21,604 nucleotides of DNA, taken from the IMG/VR virus record IMGVR_UViG_3300030382_002122, positions 1 through 21,604 of that record. One strand, written 5' to 3'. Every line of letters starts with the position of its first letter. Within the stretch, counting starts at the first letter, position 1. Position numbers and translations under genes: made by a program. The notes beneath the pieces were generated by a model. It saw only the letters and a program-made list of their open reading frames with translations, had not been told where the DNA came from and did not search any database. Source of the stretch: a virus. Below are positions 7,619 to 14,892 of this stretch, piece by piece.

Positions 7619-8913
7619 CCTACTGAGTTAATGTGTTCAAATGCTTCCTCAAATTCTATTGTCCAATTTAACAACTGGTCATTGTTAAAGTTCATTACAG
7701 GAACAGAATTACCCTTTACTACATAGGGCAGTAGATTAGATTGATCCACTACCATAGGTGATAGGTATAGTTGTTTTATAACCTCTGCAAACTCTTCATG
7801 TATGAACCCTGTATTTAGCTTTCTTATTACCCTGCCCTCGATGTTATTCTTACGATACTTAGCATCATAAATATTATACGTAGCTGTTGCCTGTGCTATT
7901 GTTAACGTATCCTTTTGGAATGCAGAACTTTTAGTTGTTAGGGTGTCATCATCCCTGCCCCACATAGGCACATAATCCCAGACTCCATACTTGTTTATAA
8001 ATTGTATTTGAGTATAACCCCACTTTCTTTTACAGTCTAATTCGAATGTGTATTTTTGTGTAACTTCTAACCCCTTATCATCGAACCCCTGTACGTACCA
8101 ATATCTTGTAGGGGATAATGCGTACGTATTAAACTTATCAGAGCCTACATCTAAGGTAAGCACAAACTTTTCTGAACTATCTGAGTTGGTTACGATAACC
8201 GAAAGGTCAAAGGTCTTTGTATTGCTGTTGTCATCCCACACCTTTACATCCTGAACTTTAGAAGTAGTCTTTTTGTAGTATAGGGACATAGTATATCTTT
8301 GATAAGCAGGTATAATAATACTTCTAGGTGCATCTGTCATAAACTCCCCTCCCGTTAATGGGTCTAGTGCAGTAGGTACACACCCAATACTTTCTATTGT
8401 TCCTGAATCATCTACCACTCTCTGAGCGTAGGCAGTAGGGAAACTCTGCCCTGTATTCTCATCGTTATTATAATTCACACCCTTTGGAAAACTAGTATAT
8501 CCGTTCACGAATTGTATTGTATTTGAAGATACTGATGCCTGTGCCCTTATGGTAACACTTTCATCTATCTCTGAATCATTATTGCTTTCTGTGTAGGTAT
8601 ATCCAAAATCTATCTTTACGTTATAAATTTGGTCATCACTAAATTGGTCGGGTATAGTGGGGTTCATAGCTGTAAAATACTCTTGCAGCAGTTGATGAAT
8701 ATTAAAGTAAGCTGAGTCAGTAGCATTAGGATAACGCTTTAACGTAAACGTAGCTGTCGCAGGTGGTGATGCTATTGCCCCCTCCCATACAAATACCTCT
8801 GCCATATAACGGTAGTCTGTTTCGCCTGTGTTAGTGTCATCATACACCTGATATATAACAGGTGAACGGCTGTAAATTAATGCTGTTGGTTGTTCGTTTA
8901 TTGTATATGCCAT
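7615..8913 (-). CDS. Beta-rich tail structural protein
   Basis: A 432-aa, Tyr/Thr/Asn-rich protein beginning MAYTINEQPTALIYSRSPVIY. Its composition and alternating hydrophobic pattern suggest a mostly beta structure, and I see no signal peptide, membrane segment or catalytic motif. The N-terminus, with YMAEVFVWEG and TLKRYPNATDSAYFNIHQLL, resembles tail proteins of other Bacteroidota phages, where the product sits next to a long hub-like protein as it does here. A distal tail or baseplate role is the best guess; a major tail protein is possible but it is longer than usual for one. It starts immediately at the end of the gp10-like gene and overlaps the 931-aa gene by four bases. Confidence 0.55.
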   Translation of the reverse strand: MAYTINEQPTALIYSRSPVIYQVYDDTNTGETDYRYMAEVFVWEGAIASPPATATFTLKRYPNATDSAYFNIHQLLQEYFTAMNPTIPDQFSDDQIYNVKIDFGYTYTESNNDSEIDESVTIRAQASVSSNTIQFVNGYTSFPKGVNYNNDENTGQSFPTAYAQRVVDDSGTIESIGCVPTALDPLTGGEFMTDAPRSIIIPAYQRYTMSLYYKKTTSKVQDVKVWDDNSNTKTFDLSVIVTNSDSSEKFVLTLDVGSDKFNTYALSPTRYWYVQGFDDKGLEVTQKYTFELDCKRKWGYTQIQFINKYGVWDYVPMWGRDDDTLTTKSSAFQKDTLTIAQATATYNIYDAKYRKNNIEGRVIRKLNTGFIHEEFAEVIKQLYLSPMVVDQSNLLPYVVKGNSVPVMNFNNDQLLNWTIEFEEAFEHINSVG

Positions 8914-9428
8914 TATCTATTAAAATATGTTTCTATATCTGTTATCATTGCATCAGGTATTTTCTTATCTAGTTTTTTAAACTCTGCATCGAATGGATCA
9001 GTAAAGAAATTAGTAGCTTTTATGCCGTGCCTGAATATTGCCCTGTTTAATAAGAATGCAAGAGAGTTCATATTTCTTGGTGTCATCTCCATAAACCTGC
9101 CCCTCTCATCTCTTGGTTTTATCTTCTTGGTCTTTATCCAATTTCGGATAGCTGTAACGGGTGCGTACTTGCCAGGCTTTCTCCCTGAATCTACATACAG
9201 TCCATACTCTGCCATTTGAAATATAAGGTTAGTCTTTTCTGCACTTGCTTTTATAGACCTTGATAAATTACCTGTGTTATCTATCTTGCTAGTCAGCCTC
9301 CTGCCTGACTGTGTTGTTTTAGTGGTTTTCTCAGCTAGGTTTTTCCTTGACTGCCTTACAACATTCTTACCCATTTGGTTCAATGCCAAAAAAGTCTTTG
9401 CGTATAGTACATTAGCAGATAGTGCCAT
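8913..9428 (-). CDS. HK97 gp10-like head-tail/tail completion protein
   Basis: This 171-aa protein has the layout of the HK97 gp10 family. A basic helical N-terminus contains QMGKNVVRQSRKNLAEKT, a TGNLSRSIKAS stretch follows, and a conserved core reads YGLYVDSGRKPGK. A basic segment with KKIKPRDERGRF comes next, then a helical C-terminus (FFTDPFDAEFKK). Family members act in joining or completing the tail after packaging. It overlaps the preceding 147-aa gene by 17 nt. The pair 9412-9855 and 8913-9428 fits the usual neck/tail-completion pair, although here it follows the terminase directly instead of capsid genes. Confidence 0.75.
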   Translation of the reverse strand: MALSANVLYAKTFLALNQMGKNVVRQSRKNLAEKTTKTTQSGRRLTSKIDNTGNLSRSIKASAEKTNLIFQMAEYGLYVDSGRKPGKYAPVTAIRNWIKTKKIKPRDERGRFMEMTPRNMNSLAFLLNRAIFRHGIKATNFFTDPFDAEFKKLDKKIPDAMITDIETYFNR

Positions 9429-9855
9429 CGGTCGGTATTGTTAAAGTTATATCTAATTCCCACCCCGTTAACACGTTCTTAAACCTGTGCATAAAGGCAG
9501 TTAGTGTACTCTCACCCTCTACCTTGTAGTTGCCCGATGCCCCCCTTTCGTAAAACTCCAACACCTGACTTAACCGATTATGTACGTCATTAAGTACATC
9601 CTGTATATTGTCATTGGTAAAAAAGCTGTCGTTCTCATCTTTGTTAAAGTCTACCAAATCCATTCCTGATATTGAAAAGGTGTACTGTGTAACATTGCCC
9701 TGCTTTAATGTGGACATAGGTACTATGTGAGCATAGGGGAAGATGGTCTGCCTTTCAAGGTCAACCTTAAAGTTATCACCTAATGTAACAACTCTAAATC
9801 CTTTGTCTATTAGTACATCGTAAAGGCTCTGTGTAATTTTATAAAAACCGTTCAT
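9412..9855 (-). CDS. Putative tail terminator/completion protein
   Basis: A 147-aa protein beginning MNGFYKITQSLYDVLIDKGF. The pattern is an N-terminal helix, then beta strands (RVVTLGDNFKVDL, YTFSISGMDLVD), then a helix (NIQDVLNDVHNRLSQVLEFYERG) and final strands. This is the usual plan of small tail-terminator or completion proteins, and it stands directly before a gp10-like gene, as in many siphoviruses. The family cannot be fixed by eye, so the role is inferred from size, pattern and context. Its ATG follows the repeated 14-bp motif by two bases. Confidence 0.5.
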   Translation of the reverse strand: MNGFYKITQSLYDVLIDKGFRVVTLGDNFKVDLERQTIFPYAHIVPMSTLKQGNVTQYTFSISGMDLVDFNKDENDSFFTNDNIQDVLNDVHNRLSQVLEFYERGASGNYKVEGESTLTAFMHRFKNVLTGWELDITLTIPTDGTIC

Positions 9856-9857
9856 AC

Positions 9858-9871
9858 TAATATAACGCTTT
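9858..9871 (-). repeat. 14-bp motif directly before the tail-completion start codon, copy 2
   Basis: Minus strand AAAGCGTTATATTA, then GT, then the ATG at 9855. It is identical to the copy at 2138-2151, with the same spacing to the start codon, and lies in the short gap after the large terminase gene. Confidence 0.6.
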
Positions 9872-9878
9872 CACACCG

Positions 9879-11087
9879 TTATTGTACAACGTACTTTCCT
9901 GAAGAACCTAATTTATACATGACTGCATATCTTAAAGCATCTATTAAATGGTTGTAGTCATCAATAGGTATCTCTTGTGTTTTCTTGTCATGCCATGCGT
10001 AGCTGTTTAACTCTTTTACCAAATTGGTACTATCCTCATCAACTATAATCTTGTAGTCCTGTATTATCTTTATTCCTGCCACTACACTACCTGCTCTTTT
10101 TTTAGTTGGCACTATGTTAAATCTTGCTGCCCTTAACTCACTTATTAATCTTGGCTCTGAATTATCAGCTACAATTAGTTCTCTGTTTATATGTTCCCTC
10201 AGGTGGCTGTTTAACTGCCCTGTGCTTAACCCATTTTTGTATAGGTACTCCTTGGCATAGATAACCCTTTTTTTCTTGTCTATGGCAATTTTAATTAACG
10301 CATCAGGATCAACAGAAAAGCCAAAGTCTAACCCAAATACTGAAATTAAAGTATCATCAAATTTACCTATCTGCCAATTATCAAATATGACTCCATCGGG
10401 TTTTTCTATCCATCCCCCTAATATTCTGTGCTTGTATTTCTGTGGGTTGTCTTTTCTTAACTGTGATACTTTCAATAAGAACTTATCAGATAGGTTTTCT
10501 TTGTTATCTCGGTAATCAGTATGCACGTATAGTACATTTCCCTTGATGCCATTGTACCCCTCGTTTATTCCTGCACCCTCAAAGAACCGTTTATATATCC
10601 AATGCATTTTACTAGCAGGGTTGAGTATTAAGATAACCCTGTTCTTGATTCCTTTCTGCCTTACTGATTCATCTATTTTATCAAATATATCCTCATCTAT
10701 TAATTCCTCTGCCTCTTCCACTATCCAGGTGGACAGTCCTACAATTGATTTTAAAGCTGCTGTCTGTATCCCTGCACTTGTTTTAATTCCTCTAAATAGT
10801 ATTCTACTACCTGAATGTTTGTTTTCTATTTCTGTTTTGGTAACATCAAACTTATGTATGTGTTTCTCTAGTTCTATCTTCTCTTGAAACTCAGGTATGA
10901 TAGACAGGTGTGCTGATGTTAATGTGTACCTGGTAATTAAAATGGTATGCCCTGTTTGAAAAGATAGGTTTTCTATAAAGTCCCCTACTGCAAAACTTTT
11001 ACCTGAGCCTCTGCCTCCTGTTACAATAGCATAGTCATACTCTGAAAACCATAAAGGTTTGTATTTCTTATTTACTTTCACACCCAT
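9879..11087 (-). CDS. terL: Terminase large subunit
   Basis: The 402-aa DNA-packaging motor carries both expected domains. The ATPase has a Walker A at 23-31 (TGGRGSGKS) and a Walker B with catalytic Glu at 121-126 (WIVEEA), with a coupling-type motif near 152-158 (ILILNPA). The RNase H-fold nuclease shows Asp254 (GLDFGF), Asp308 (IVADNSEP) and Asp383 (HLIDALRY), the metal-binding residues that cut concatemers. The sequence is typical of the Terminase_3 type. It overlaps the small subunit gene by 10 nt (GTG TGA against ATG GGT). Length is normal for the family and both catalytic sets look intact. Confidence 0.95.
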   Translation of the reverse strand: MGVKVNKKYKPLWFSEYDYAIVTGGRGSGKSFAVGDFIENLSFQTGHTILITRYTLTSAHLSIIPEFQEKIELEKHIHKFDVTKTEIENKHSGSRILFRGIKTSAGIQTAALKSIVGLSTWIVEEAEELIDEDIFDKIDESVRQKGIKNRVILILNPASKMHWIYKRFFEGAGINEGYNGIKGNVLYVHTDYRDNKENLSDKFLLKVSQLRKDNPQKYKHRILGGWIEKPDGVIFDNWQIGKFDDTLISVFGLDFGFSVDPDALIKIAIDKKKRVIYAKEYLYKNGLSTGQLNSHLREHINRELIVADNSEPRLISELRAARFNIVPTKKRAGSVVAGIKIIQDYKIIVDEDSTNLVKELNSYAWHDKKTQEIPIDDYNHLIDALRYAVMYKLGSSGKYVVQ

Positions 11088-11428
11088 TCTTTGGGTTCGA
11101 TTGATATTCCTCCCTGATGCTCTATTTCCTGTTTCTCTATGTAGCCTCTTTTTTTAGCCTGAGTTTTTAAATAGAATATAGTTGCAGTAGTATTGCCCTC
11201 TTTTATCTGTTCATGTAGATTGCTCTCTACTGAATCAATAGCTATTTCTTTTATCCCCTCAACTTTTGTTTTATAATCATCATCATCCTTTAGCCATTCA
11301 TAATGCCTACGGTTTAAAGTTGTCCATGTATCAGGTTGTACTTTCTTACATGCTTGAGCCACTACACCCAATGAATTTATTAGTGCATCAATCATACTCT
11401 TTTTTAGTATGTGCGTTTTGGTACTCAT
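11078..11428 (-). CDS. terS: Terminase small subunit
   Basis: This 116-aa protein has an N-terminal helix-turn-helix-like region (DALINSLGVVAQACKKVQ, then TLNRRHYEWLKDDDDYK). The C-terminal oligomerisation part ends in EGNTTATIFYLKTQAKKRGY, a stretch very characteristic of phage small terminases. It recognises the packaging site and hands DNA to the large subunit. It ends inside the large terminase gene (10-nt overlap), and the NinB-like gene ends five bases before its start. No distinct packaging site could be picked out by eye. Confidence 0.85.
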   Translation of the reverse strand: MSTKTHILKKSMIDALINSLGVVAQACKKVQPDTWTTLNRRHYEWLKDDDDYKTKVEGIKEIAIDSVESNLHEQIKEGNTTATIFYLKTQAKKRGYIEKQEIEHQGGISIEPKEWV

Positions 11429-11433
11429 AATAG

Positions 11434-11868
11434 TTAGTTTAGTTCAATAGTTAATTGTTCATTAGGATCAGGAATAACTATATTTAAGAACTCTGCACCC
11501 CATTGTTGTATTTGTGCAATAAAGTCCATCATTTCTGAAGTTGTCATATCTGATGTATCTTTTATATATTCCCTTAACTCCCCTGTATTTTCATTAGCCT
11601 TTTCATGTATTGCAAACATTCGTTTTAAGTCTGTTTTTACCTCTTCTAGTGTGTACCTATATCCTACGTCTAAAAGTCCCTCACGGCACATAGGAATAAC
11701 CACTCCGTGTAAGTATGCGTTTTGGTCTAGGCTTCTTTTACGTTTCTTTTTCTCAATGGTTACAGTTACATCTTTGTTTAAGAAAAACAGTATGTCTTTA
11801 TCAAATTGATTTCGGTTGTTTATGTATAACCCACTATCTTTTATTTTACCATTGAATACTAAACGCAT
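11434..11868 (-). CDS. NinB-like recombination protein
   Basis: The 144-aa protein carries a basic stretch and the block KKRKRSLDQNAYLHGVVIP at about 42-60. This matches the RSxxQN(A)xLH core of NinB (Orf) proteins, the single-strand-binding recombination mediators of lambda-like phages. The rest includes a helical segment (EEVKTDLKRMFAIHEKA) and an acidic C-terminus (IPDPNEQLTIELN). It follows an exonuclease gene, which fits a recombination or repair module. The start follows an A/G-rich run (AAAAGAGAA) and a 43-bp gap. The assignment is by motif and size; a related but unnamed Bacteroidota family is possible. Confidence 0.6.
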   Translation of the reverse strand: MRLVFNGKIKDSGLYINNRNQFDKDILFFLNKDVTVTIEKKKRKRSLDQNAYLHGVVIPMCREGLLDVGYRYTLEEVKTDLKRMFAIHEKANENTGELREYIKDTSDMTTSEMMDFIAQIQQWGAEFLNIVIPDPNEQLTIELN

Positions 11869-11911
11869 TTCTCTTTTATAATGTACTCCATTTTCATATA
11901 ATAATTACCAT

Positions 11912-12853
11912 TTATTTTTCATTTCTCTTTTTTAAATATTCTAACATGAACATATATGTTTTATTGCTTATCTTGTACTGCTTTTTGCAGTTATCGCATT
12001 TCATTTCCCGTCTTATAACTCCCATCGGTGTCGAGTAGGTTCTGAACATCTTTACTTTTGTACTGGCACATTCAGGGCAATCCCATTTATCCCCTCCCGT
12101 CAGTACAGCGAAATTATTGTTGTGTGTAATAAAAGGCGAAAGTACAAAAAAAGTATCTTCCAATAAAATAACATCCTGCTCACAATACTTAATCATTTTC
12201 TCTAATGCCTTTTCACTTTTGTTTTCCACTACATCAATCCATAAATCAAAACCCTCCTGTTCCATCTTACGCCCTACATTCAAATACTGCCCTATGTAGT
12301 CTAATTTGTTACTAGCAAAATTAAAGTACTGCCTTGCTTTCTTAAGGGTGTCTAGTGTACGGTAATTGGGGAACATCATAACACCATAATTTATGCACCT
12401 GGTTCTGATTTCTTTTATATCAAACCTATCCCCGTTATGTCCTACTAATTCGTGTGCCTGTTCCATTACCTTTATAAACTCTTTGAGCATTTTCTTTTCA
12501 CCCATCCTCCAATCTAATGTGTGTATCTTATCATCATATTGCCACTTGTAGCTGATGCAGATAATTTCTTTATGTTTTATTATTTGGTTAGGGTTTACCC
12601 ATCCCACTTTGCCAATCCTCCACATCCTTACTGTATGGTAGCTTGTTTCTATGTCAAAGAACAGTCTTTTAATAGGCATCTGTTTTGCAATCACCCTTTC
12701 ATCTTCCCTAAATGATCTAATAAAAACCCTAACGGCATCCATTTTTTTATCAAGTCCAAACTTATTAATAACATCCCTTGCTATTTGGGTGCTGTTGGGT
12801 GTCTGTTCACACCTGACCTTTATAAACTCTTTAACTTCTTTTGTATAACTCAT
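11912..12853 (-). CDS. DEDDy 3'-5' exonuclease (DnaQ/RNase H-like) with C-terminal zinc ribbon
   Basis: This 313-aa protein begins with a helix-turn-helix-like region (about 18-50). It then shows the three exonuclease motifs: Exo I FDIET (Asp67, Glu69), Exo II GHNGDRFD (Asp145) and Exo III YCEQD (Tyr223, Asp227), so it is of the DEDDy type. The C-terminal region has two Cys pairs (CPEC 259-262 and CDNC 286-289), a probable zinc ribbon for nucleic acid binding. It probably trims 3' ends in replication, repair or recombination; the NinB-like gene follows. Its ATG overlaps the stop of the 82-aa gene by four bases. No polymerase domain is fused, so it is a stand-alone nuclease. Confidence 0.8.
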   Translation of the reverse strand: MSYTKEVKEFIKVRCEQTPNSTQIARDVINKFGLDKKMDAVRVFIRSFREDERVIAKQMPIKRLFFDIETSYHTVRMWRIGKVGWVNPNQIIKHKEIICISYKWQYDDKIHTLDWRMGEKKMLKEFIKVMEQAHELVGHNGDRFDIKEIRTRCINYGVMMFPNYRTLDTLKKARQYFNFASNKLDYIGQYLNVGRKMEQEGFDLWIDVVENKSEKALEKMIKYCEQDVILLEDTFFVLSPFITHNNNFAVLTGGDKWDCPECASTKVKMFRTYSTPMGVIRREMKCDNCKKQYKISNKTYMFMLEYLKKRNEK

Positions 12854-13098
12854 AACTCTGCCTCTGCTTCAAATTGTGCTTTGTCTAACAACATATCTAA
12901 ATCATCCTTTTCGTTTGCCATGTCTTTTATGATACGCCAAACACCATAGGGTTGCAGTCCATGAAATAGTATTTTAATATCGTAATCTTCCTCTAGTAGC
13001 ATATTACCTAAGTCGTTCTGCTCTACTCTTAATATAACCCAATGGCTACTGAATAAGATTTTAATAGCTGCGTTTAGTCTTATTGCTAATTTTTTCAT
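12850..13098 (-). CDS. Conserved-looking 82-aa protein of unknown function
   Basis: The protein begins MKKLAIRLNAAIKILFSSHWVILRVE and ends with an acidic tail (LDMLLDKAQFEAEAEL). The N-terminus is hydrophobic and basic but lacks a clear cleavage site, so I do not call a signal peptide. The middle (HGLQPYGVWRIIKDM) resembles a compact mixed fold. The stop overlaps the exonuclease ATG by four bases, so the two are probably co-translated. No family recognised. Confidence 0.65.
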   Translation of the reverse strand: MKKLAIRLNAAIKILFSSHWVILRVEQNDLGNMLLEEDYDIKILFHGLQPYGVWRIIKDMANEKDDLDMLLDKAQFEAEAEL

Positions 13099-13237
13099 AA
13101 CATGGTGTTAAAGGTAAACAGTCTTTAATCTGCTCTGCACTCATTGTGGTATTAATTACCCTTGTGCAGGTGTTACCGTTACCGTAGTAAGTAACATATT
13201 TCTTTGAGCGTCTAACTCCACTATCTACTATTATCAT
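13061..13237 (-). CDS. Small 58-aa protein filling the gap before the 82-aa gene
   Basis: A 58-codon ORF that begins MIIVDSGVRRSKKYVTYYG and ends CYEKISNKTKRSY. Its ATG lies inside the end of the 79-aa gene (17-nt overlap) and its end overlaps the start of the 82-aa gene by 38 nt. It is basic, Tyr-rich and contains three Cys (one in GNTC, two near CLPLTPC). It explains a roughly 120-bp stretch that would otherwise be the only empty gap in this part of the operon. The start and reading look natural, but function is unknown, and the 38-nt overlap leaves some doubt. Confidence 0.5.
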   Translation of the reverse strand: MIIVDSGVRRSKKYVTYYGNGNTCTRVINTTMSAEQIKDCLPLTPCYEKISNKTKRSY

Positions 13238-13460
13238 TCTTTTTTATATAGTCCTTATTCAGATTCTTTATAATCAAATCCCATGTATCAAAATCAATAC
13301 AGCAGTTTATGGTAGGTCTGTACTTAGGCTTTCCAAATACAGACAGGTGCAGTTTGTGTGCTATTATTAAATCCTGTTTTAGTATTGTCTGTTTGGTTTC
13401 TAATGCACTCTTAAACCTAGTACGCATTTCTAACCATATTTGTTTTTCAGCTTTTGTCAT
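13221..13460 (-). CDS. 79-aa protein of unknown function
   Basis: Begins MTKAEKQIWLEMRTRFKSAL and is helical and basic in the first half; the second half has NCCIDFDTWDLIIKNLNKDY. No motif or membrane segment is recognised. Its start overlaps the end of the preceding 118-aa gene by four bases and its stop lies within the next small ORF, so it is firmly inside the operon chain. Confidence 0.6.
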   Translation of the reverse strand: MTKAEKQIWLEMRTRFKSALETKQTILKQDLIIAHKLHLSVFGKPKYRPTINCCIDFDTWDLIIKNLNKDYIKKNDNSR

Positions 13461-13813
13461 TGTGTATATTTTTTAATACAATACTTCTTTCCATACTTTC
13501 TCCTGCCAAACTGATGTGCATCTAAATAACCACCTATAATTTCATCAGTAGGTAAATACTCATTTATTTCTGAATCCCATTCACTATAATCGTCTGAATA
13601 TATTAACCATTTTTCTAAGCCGTCATTAACACCAAAACTATATTTTATATTCTCTTTATCTGCTATTTCCATATAATATTCTCGTATCAATGTGCGCAAT
13701 ACTTGTGCATTAGATTTTGCATTAGTCTTTTCCTTTATGTATTTTAATAAAGACTTATCTGTATCTGATAATTCGATTGTTGTTAATTTAATTTTTTCTT
13801 TAATTGCTTTCAT
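13457..13813 (-). CDS. Ribbon-helix-helix-like small regulator
   Basis: This 118-aa protein opens with KIKLTTIELSDTDKSLLKYIKEKT and then NAQVLRTLIREYYMEIA. That is a short strand followed by two helices with the spacing of ribbon-helix-helix DNA-binding domains (about residues 8-50). The rest is acidic and aromatic (YSDDYSEWDSEINEYLPTDE), ending in a basic tail (RRKYGKKYCIKKY). It overlaps the end of the sigma factor gene by 14 nt. A role as a transcription regulator, perhaps tuning the adjacent sigma factor, is inferred from domain type and position; an anti-sigma or unrelated role cannot be excluded. Confidence 0.5.
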   Translation of the reverse strand: MKAIKEKIKLTTIELSDTDKSLLKYIKEKTNAKSNAQVLRTLIREYYMEIADKENIKYSFGVNDGLEKWLIYSDDYSEWDSEINEYLPTDEIIGGYLDAHQFGRRKYGKKYCIKKYTQ

Positions 13814-14372
13814 AAAATATTTCTTTTAAGGTTTCACGTATGTTTTTAACTCCATAGAAAATAGTCGTTACACTTATGTTTGTTTTCCTGCTTAACTCCC
13901 TCATGGATATGTTGTCCTGCATATAAGCTGTGTACAGTTTTTGGCAAAAGGGGTCTAATGTTTTTAAATGTTCTTTTATCTCTGCTTTCTTTACATCATA
14001 TTCAGGGTTGGTGTCATCTGTTAAAAAATCATCTTTTATAGCTGATGGTATGATTCTATTTTTTCCAGAATACAGCACTCCGTCGGATCTTTCCCGTGAA
14101 ATCATCTCGTCATAATCATCAATTATTCTGATATTATTTTTTTTACTCCTGATTTTGTTTAGTGTAATATTCCTTACTGCATTAAATAAATAGACTGTGT
14201 TAATCTTCCCTTTGTAGGTCAGTCGGTTAAGGTTGCCCTCTTTCTTCTCTATCTCTGTCAGCTTGACAAAAAGGTCTTGAACTATATCCTGAGCATCTTC
14301 ATAGTCTACCCCATGATACTTAGCTATTTTTAGTAAATCCTGATACATATTAGTAACATCTTTTACTTTCAT
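13800..14372 (-). CDS. Phage-encoded RNA polymerase sigma factor (sigma-70 family, ECF-like)
   Basis: This 190-aa protein has region 2 at about 24-80 (YEDAQDIVQDLFVKLTEIE, then TVYLFNAVRNITLNKIRSKK), a charged linker, and region 4 at about 137-185 (LDPFCQKLYTAYMQDNISMRELSRKTNISVTTIF…), a helix-turn-helix for the -35 element. Length and the lack of regions 1 and 3 fit an ECF-type factor. It probably redirects host polymerase to phage promoters, most likely the structural genes downstream (inference). A Bacteroidota promoter box ends five bases before its ATG, which predicts a leaderless mRNA. The ribbon-helix-helix gene overlaps its end by 14 nt. Confidence 0.8.
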   Translation of the reverse strand: MKVKDVTNMYQDLLKIAKYHGVDYEDAQDIVQDLFVKLTEIEKKEGNLNRLTYKGKINTVYLFNAVRNITLNKIRSKKNNIRIIDDYDEMISRERSDGVLYSGKNRIIPSAIKDDFLTDDTNPEYDVKKAEIKEHLKTLDPFCQKLYTAYMQDNISMRELSRKTNISVTTIFYGVKNIRETLKEIFYESN

Positions 14373-14377
14373 GTTTG

Positions 14378-14407
14378 CAAATGTAGTTACTTTTTCTCAC
14401 CTGTCAA
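14378..14407 (-). promoter_or_regulatory. Bacteroidota-type promoter for the sigma factor gene
   Basis: On the minus strand TTGACA (14407-14402) is followed, 19 nt after its TTG, by TACATTTG (14385-14378), matching the TTG…TAnnTTTG consensus. The -7 box ends five bases before the sigma factor ATG (14372), so the predicted transcription start falls on or next to the start codon. Confidence 0.65.
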
Positions 14408-14518
14408 CCTACCCCTCTTGACATTCATATATCCTTTTATCTTATCTGACCTTATTTTCTTGTCAGTAAAAAAATGTATTATGTTCTGAATCTCTTGTAT
14501 TGTCAAATTATAAGTCAT
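14387..14518 (-). CDS. Small 43-aa basic protein
   Basis: A 43-codon ORF beginning MTYNLTIQEIQNIIHFF and ending KRGRLTGEKK, lysine-rich, helical in the first half. Its ATG overlaps the end of the HNH gene (TATGACTTATAA region), and it covers most of the gap before the sigma factor gene. Its 3' end overlaps the -33 part of the sigma promoter. A short DNA-binding protein is possible from composition. Coding status rests on the overlap and gap-filling only. Confidence 0.4.
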   Translation of the reverse strand: MTYNLTIQEIQNIIHFFTDKKIRSDKIKGYMNVKRGRLTGEKK

Positions 14519-14783
14519 ACGGGTTTTCTTTTAAAAAGGTTTCGTGTACTGCTTTTAAATGATAACGTGAATTTACTAACTTTTCATCGTGTGCCAACTG
14601 ATGTACTTCATAACTAACTGCCATAAGGTTTTCTATATCATCATTCTTGTTTGCTCCATGTTCTATGTGATGTATATTCTCAGCTTTAACCATTACCCTT
14701 TTCACTATCCATGAATATTCACAATAGATGAAGTCTGCTTTAGTTAAACTGAAGTGATCTAAATATTTTTCTTTATAGTTCAT
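14508..14783 (-). CDS. HNH endonuclease
   Basis: The ORF can be extended to a TTG at 14807, but the ATG at 14783 (MNYKEKYLDHF) follows AGAGAGG closely and is the likelier start, giving 91 aa. The core reads ENIHHIEHGANKNDDIENLMAVSYEVHQLAH, with the His-His, Asn and final His of an HNH nuclease; the first zinc-type Cys pair is missing (only CEYSW). Free-standing HNH proteins in phages act in DNA packaging, mobility or degradation of foreign DNA. Here it is distant from the terminase genes, so homing or another role is equally possible. Confidence 0.7.
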   Translation of the reverse strand: MNYKEKYLDHFSLTKADFIYCEYSWIVKRVMVKAENIHHIEHGANKNDDIENLMAVSYEVHQLAHDEKLVNSRYHLKAVHETFLKENPYDL

Positions 14784-14815
14784 ATCCTCTCTCTTTGTTA
14801 TTATCAATAACTGTT

Positions 14816-14892
14816 GCTAAAAAAACATTAAAACGATTTTTAGCTTTGCGTTAGTAGCAATAAAGACTTGCTTTATTACACCAACGCTTTTT
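14816..14892. repeat. Cluster of inverted repeats inside the 58-aa ORF
   Basis: Three paired arms occur within 77 bp: GCTAAAAA/TTTTTAGC (14816-14823 with 14837-14844), AATAAAG/CTTTATT (14859-14865 with 14871-14877, 5-nt loop), and GCGTT/AACGC (14848-14852 with 14883-14887), which encloses the second. The last is followed on the plus strand by TTTTT (14888-14892), so that strand would make a terminator-like structure although no plus-strand gene is present. Confidence 0.5.

Noticed and set aside
10276-10887. Plus-strand ORFs opposite the large terminase
   Set aside because: Antisense shadows of a gene with intact Walker and nuclease motifs.
14784-14807. TTG start for the HNH gene
   Set aside because: The ATG eight codons later follows AGAGAGG and starts at the beginning of the conserved part.
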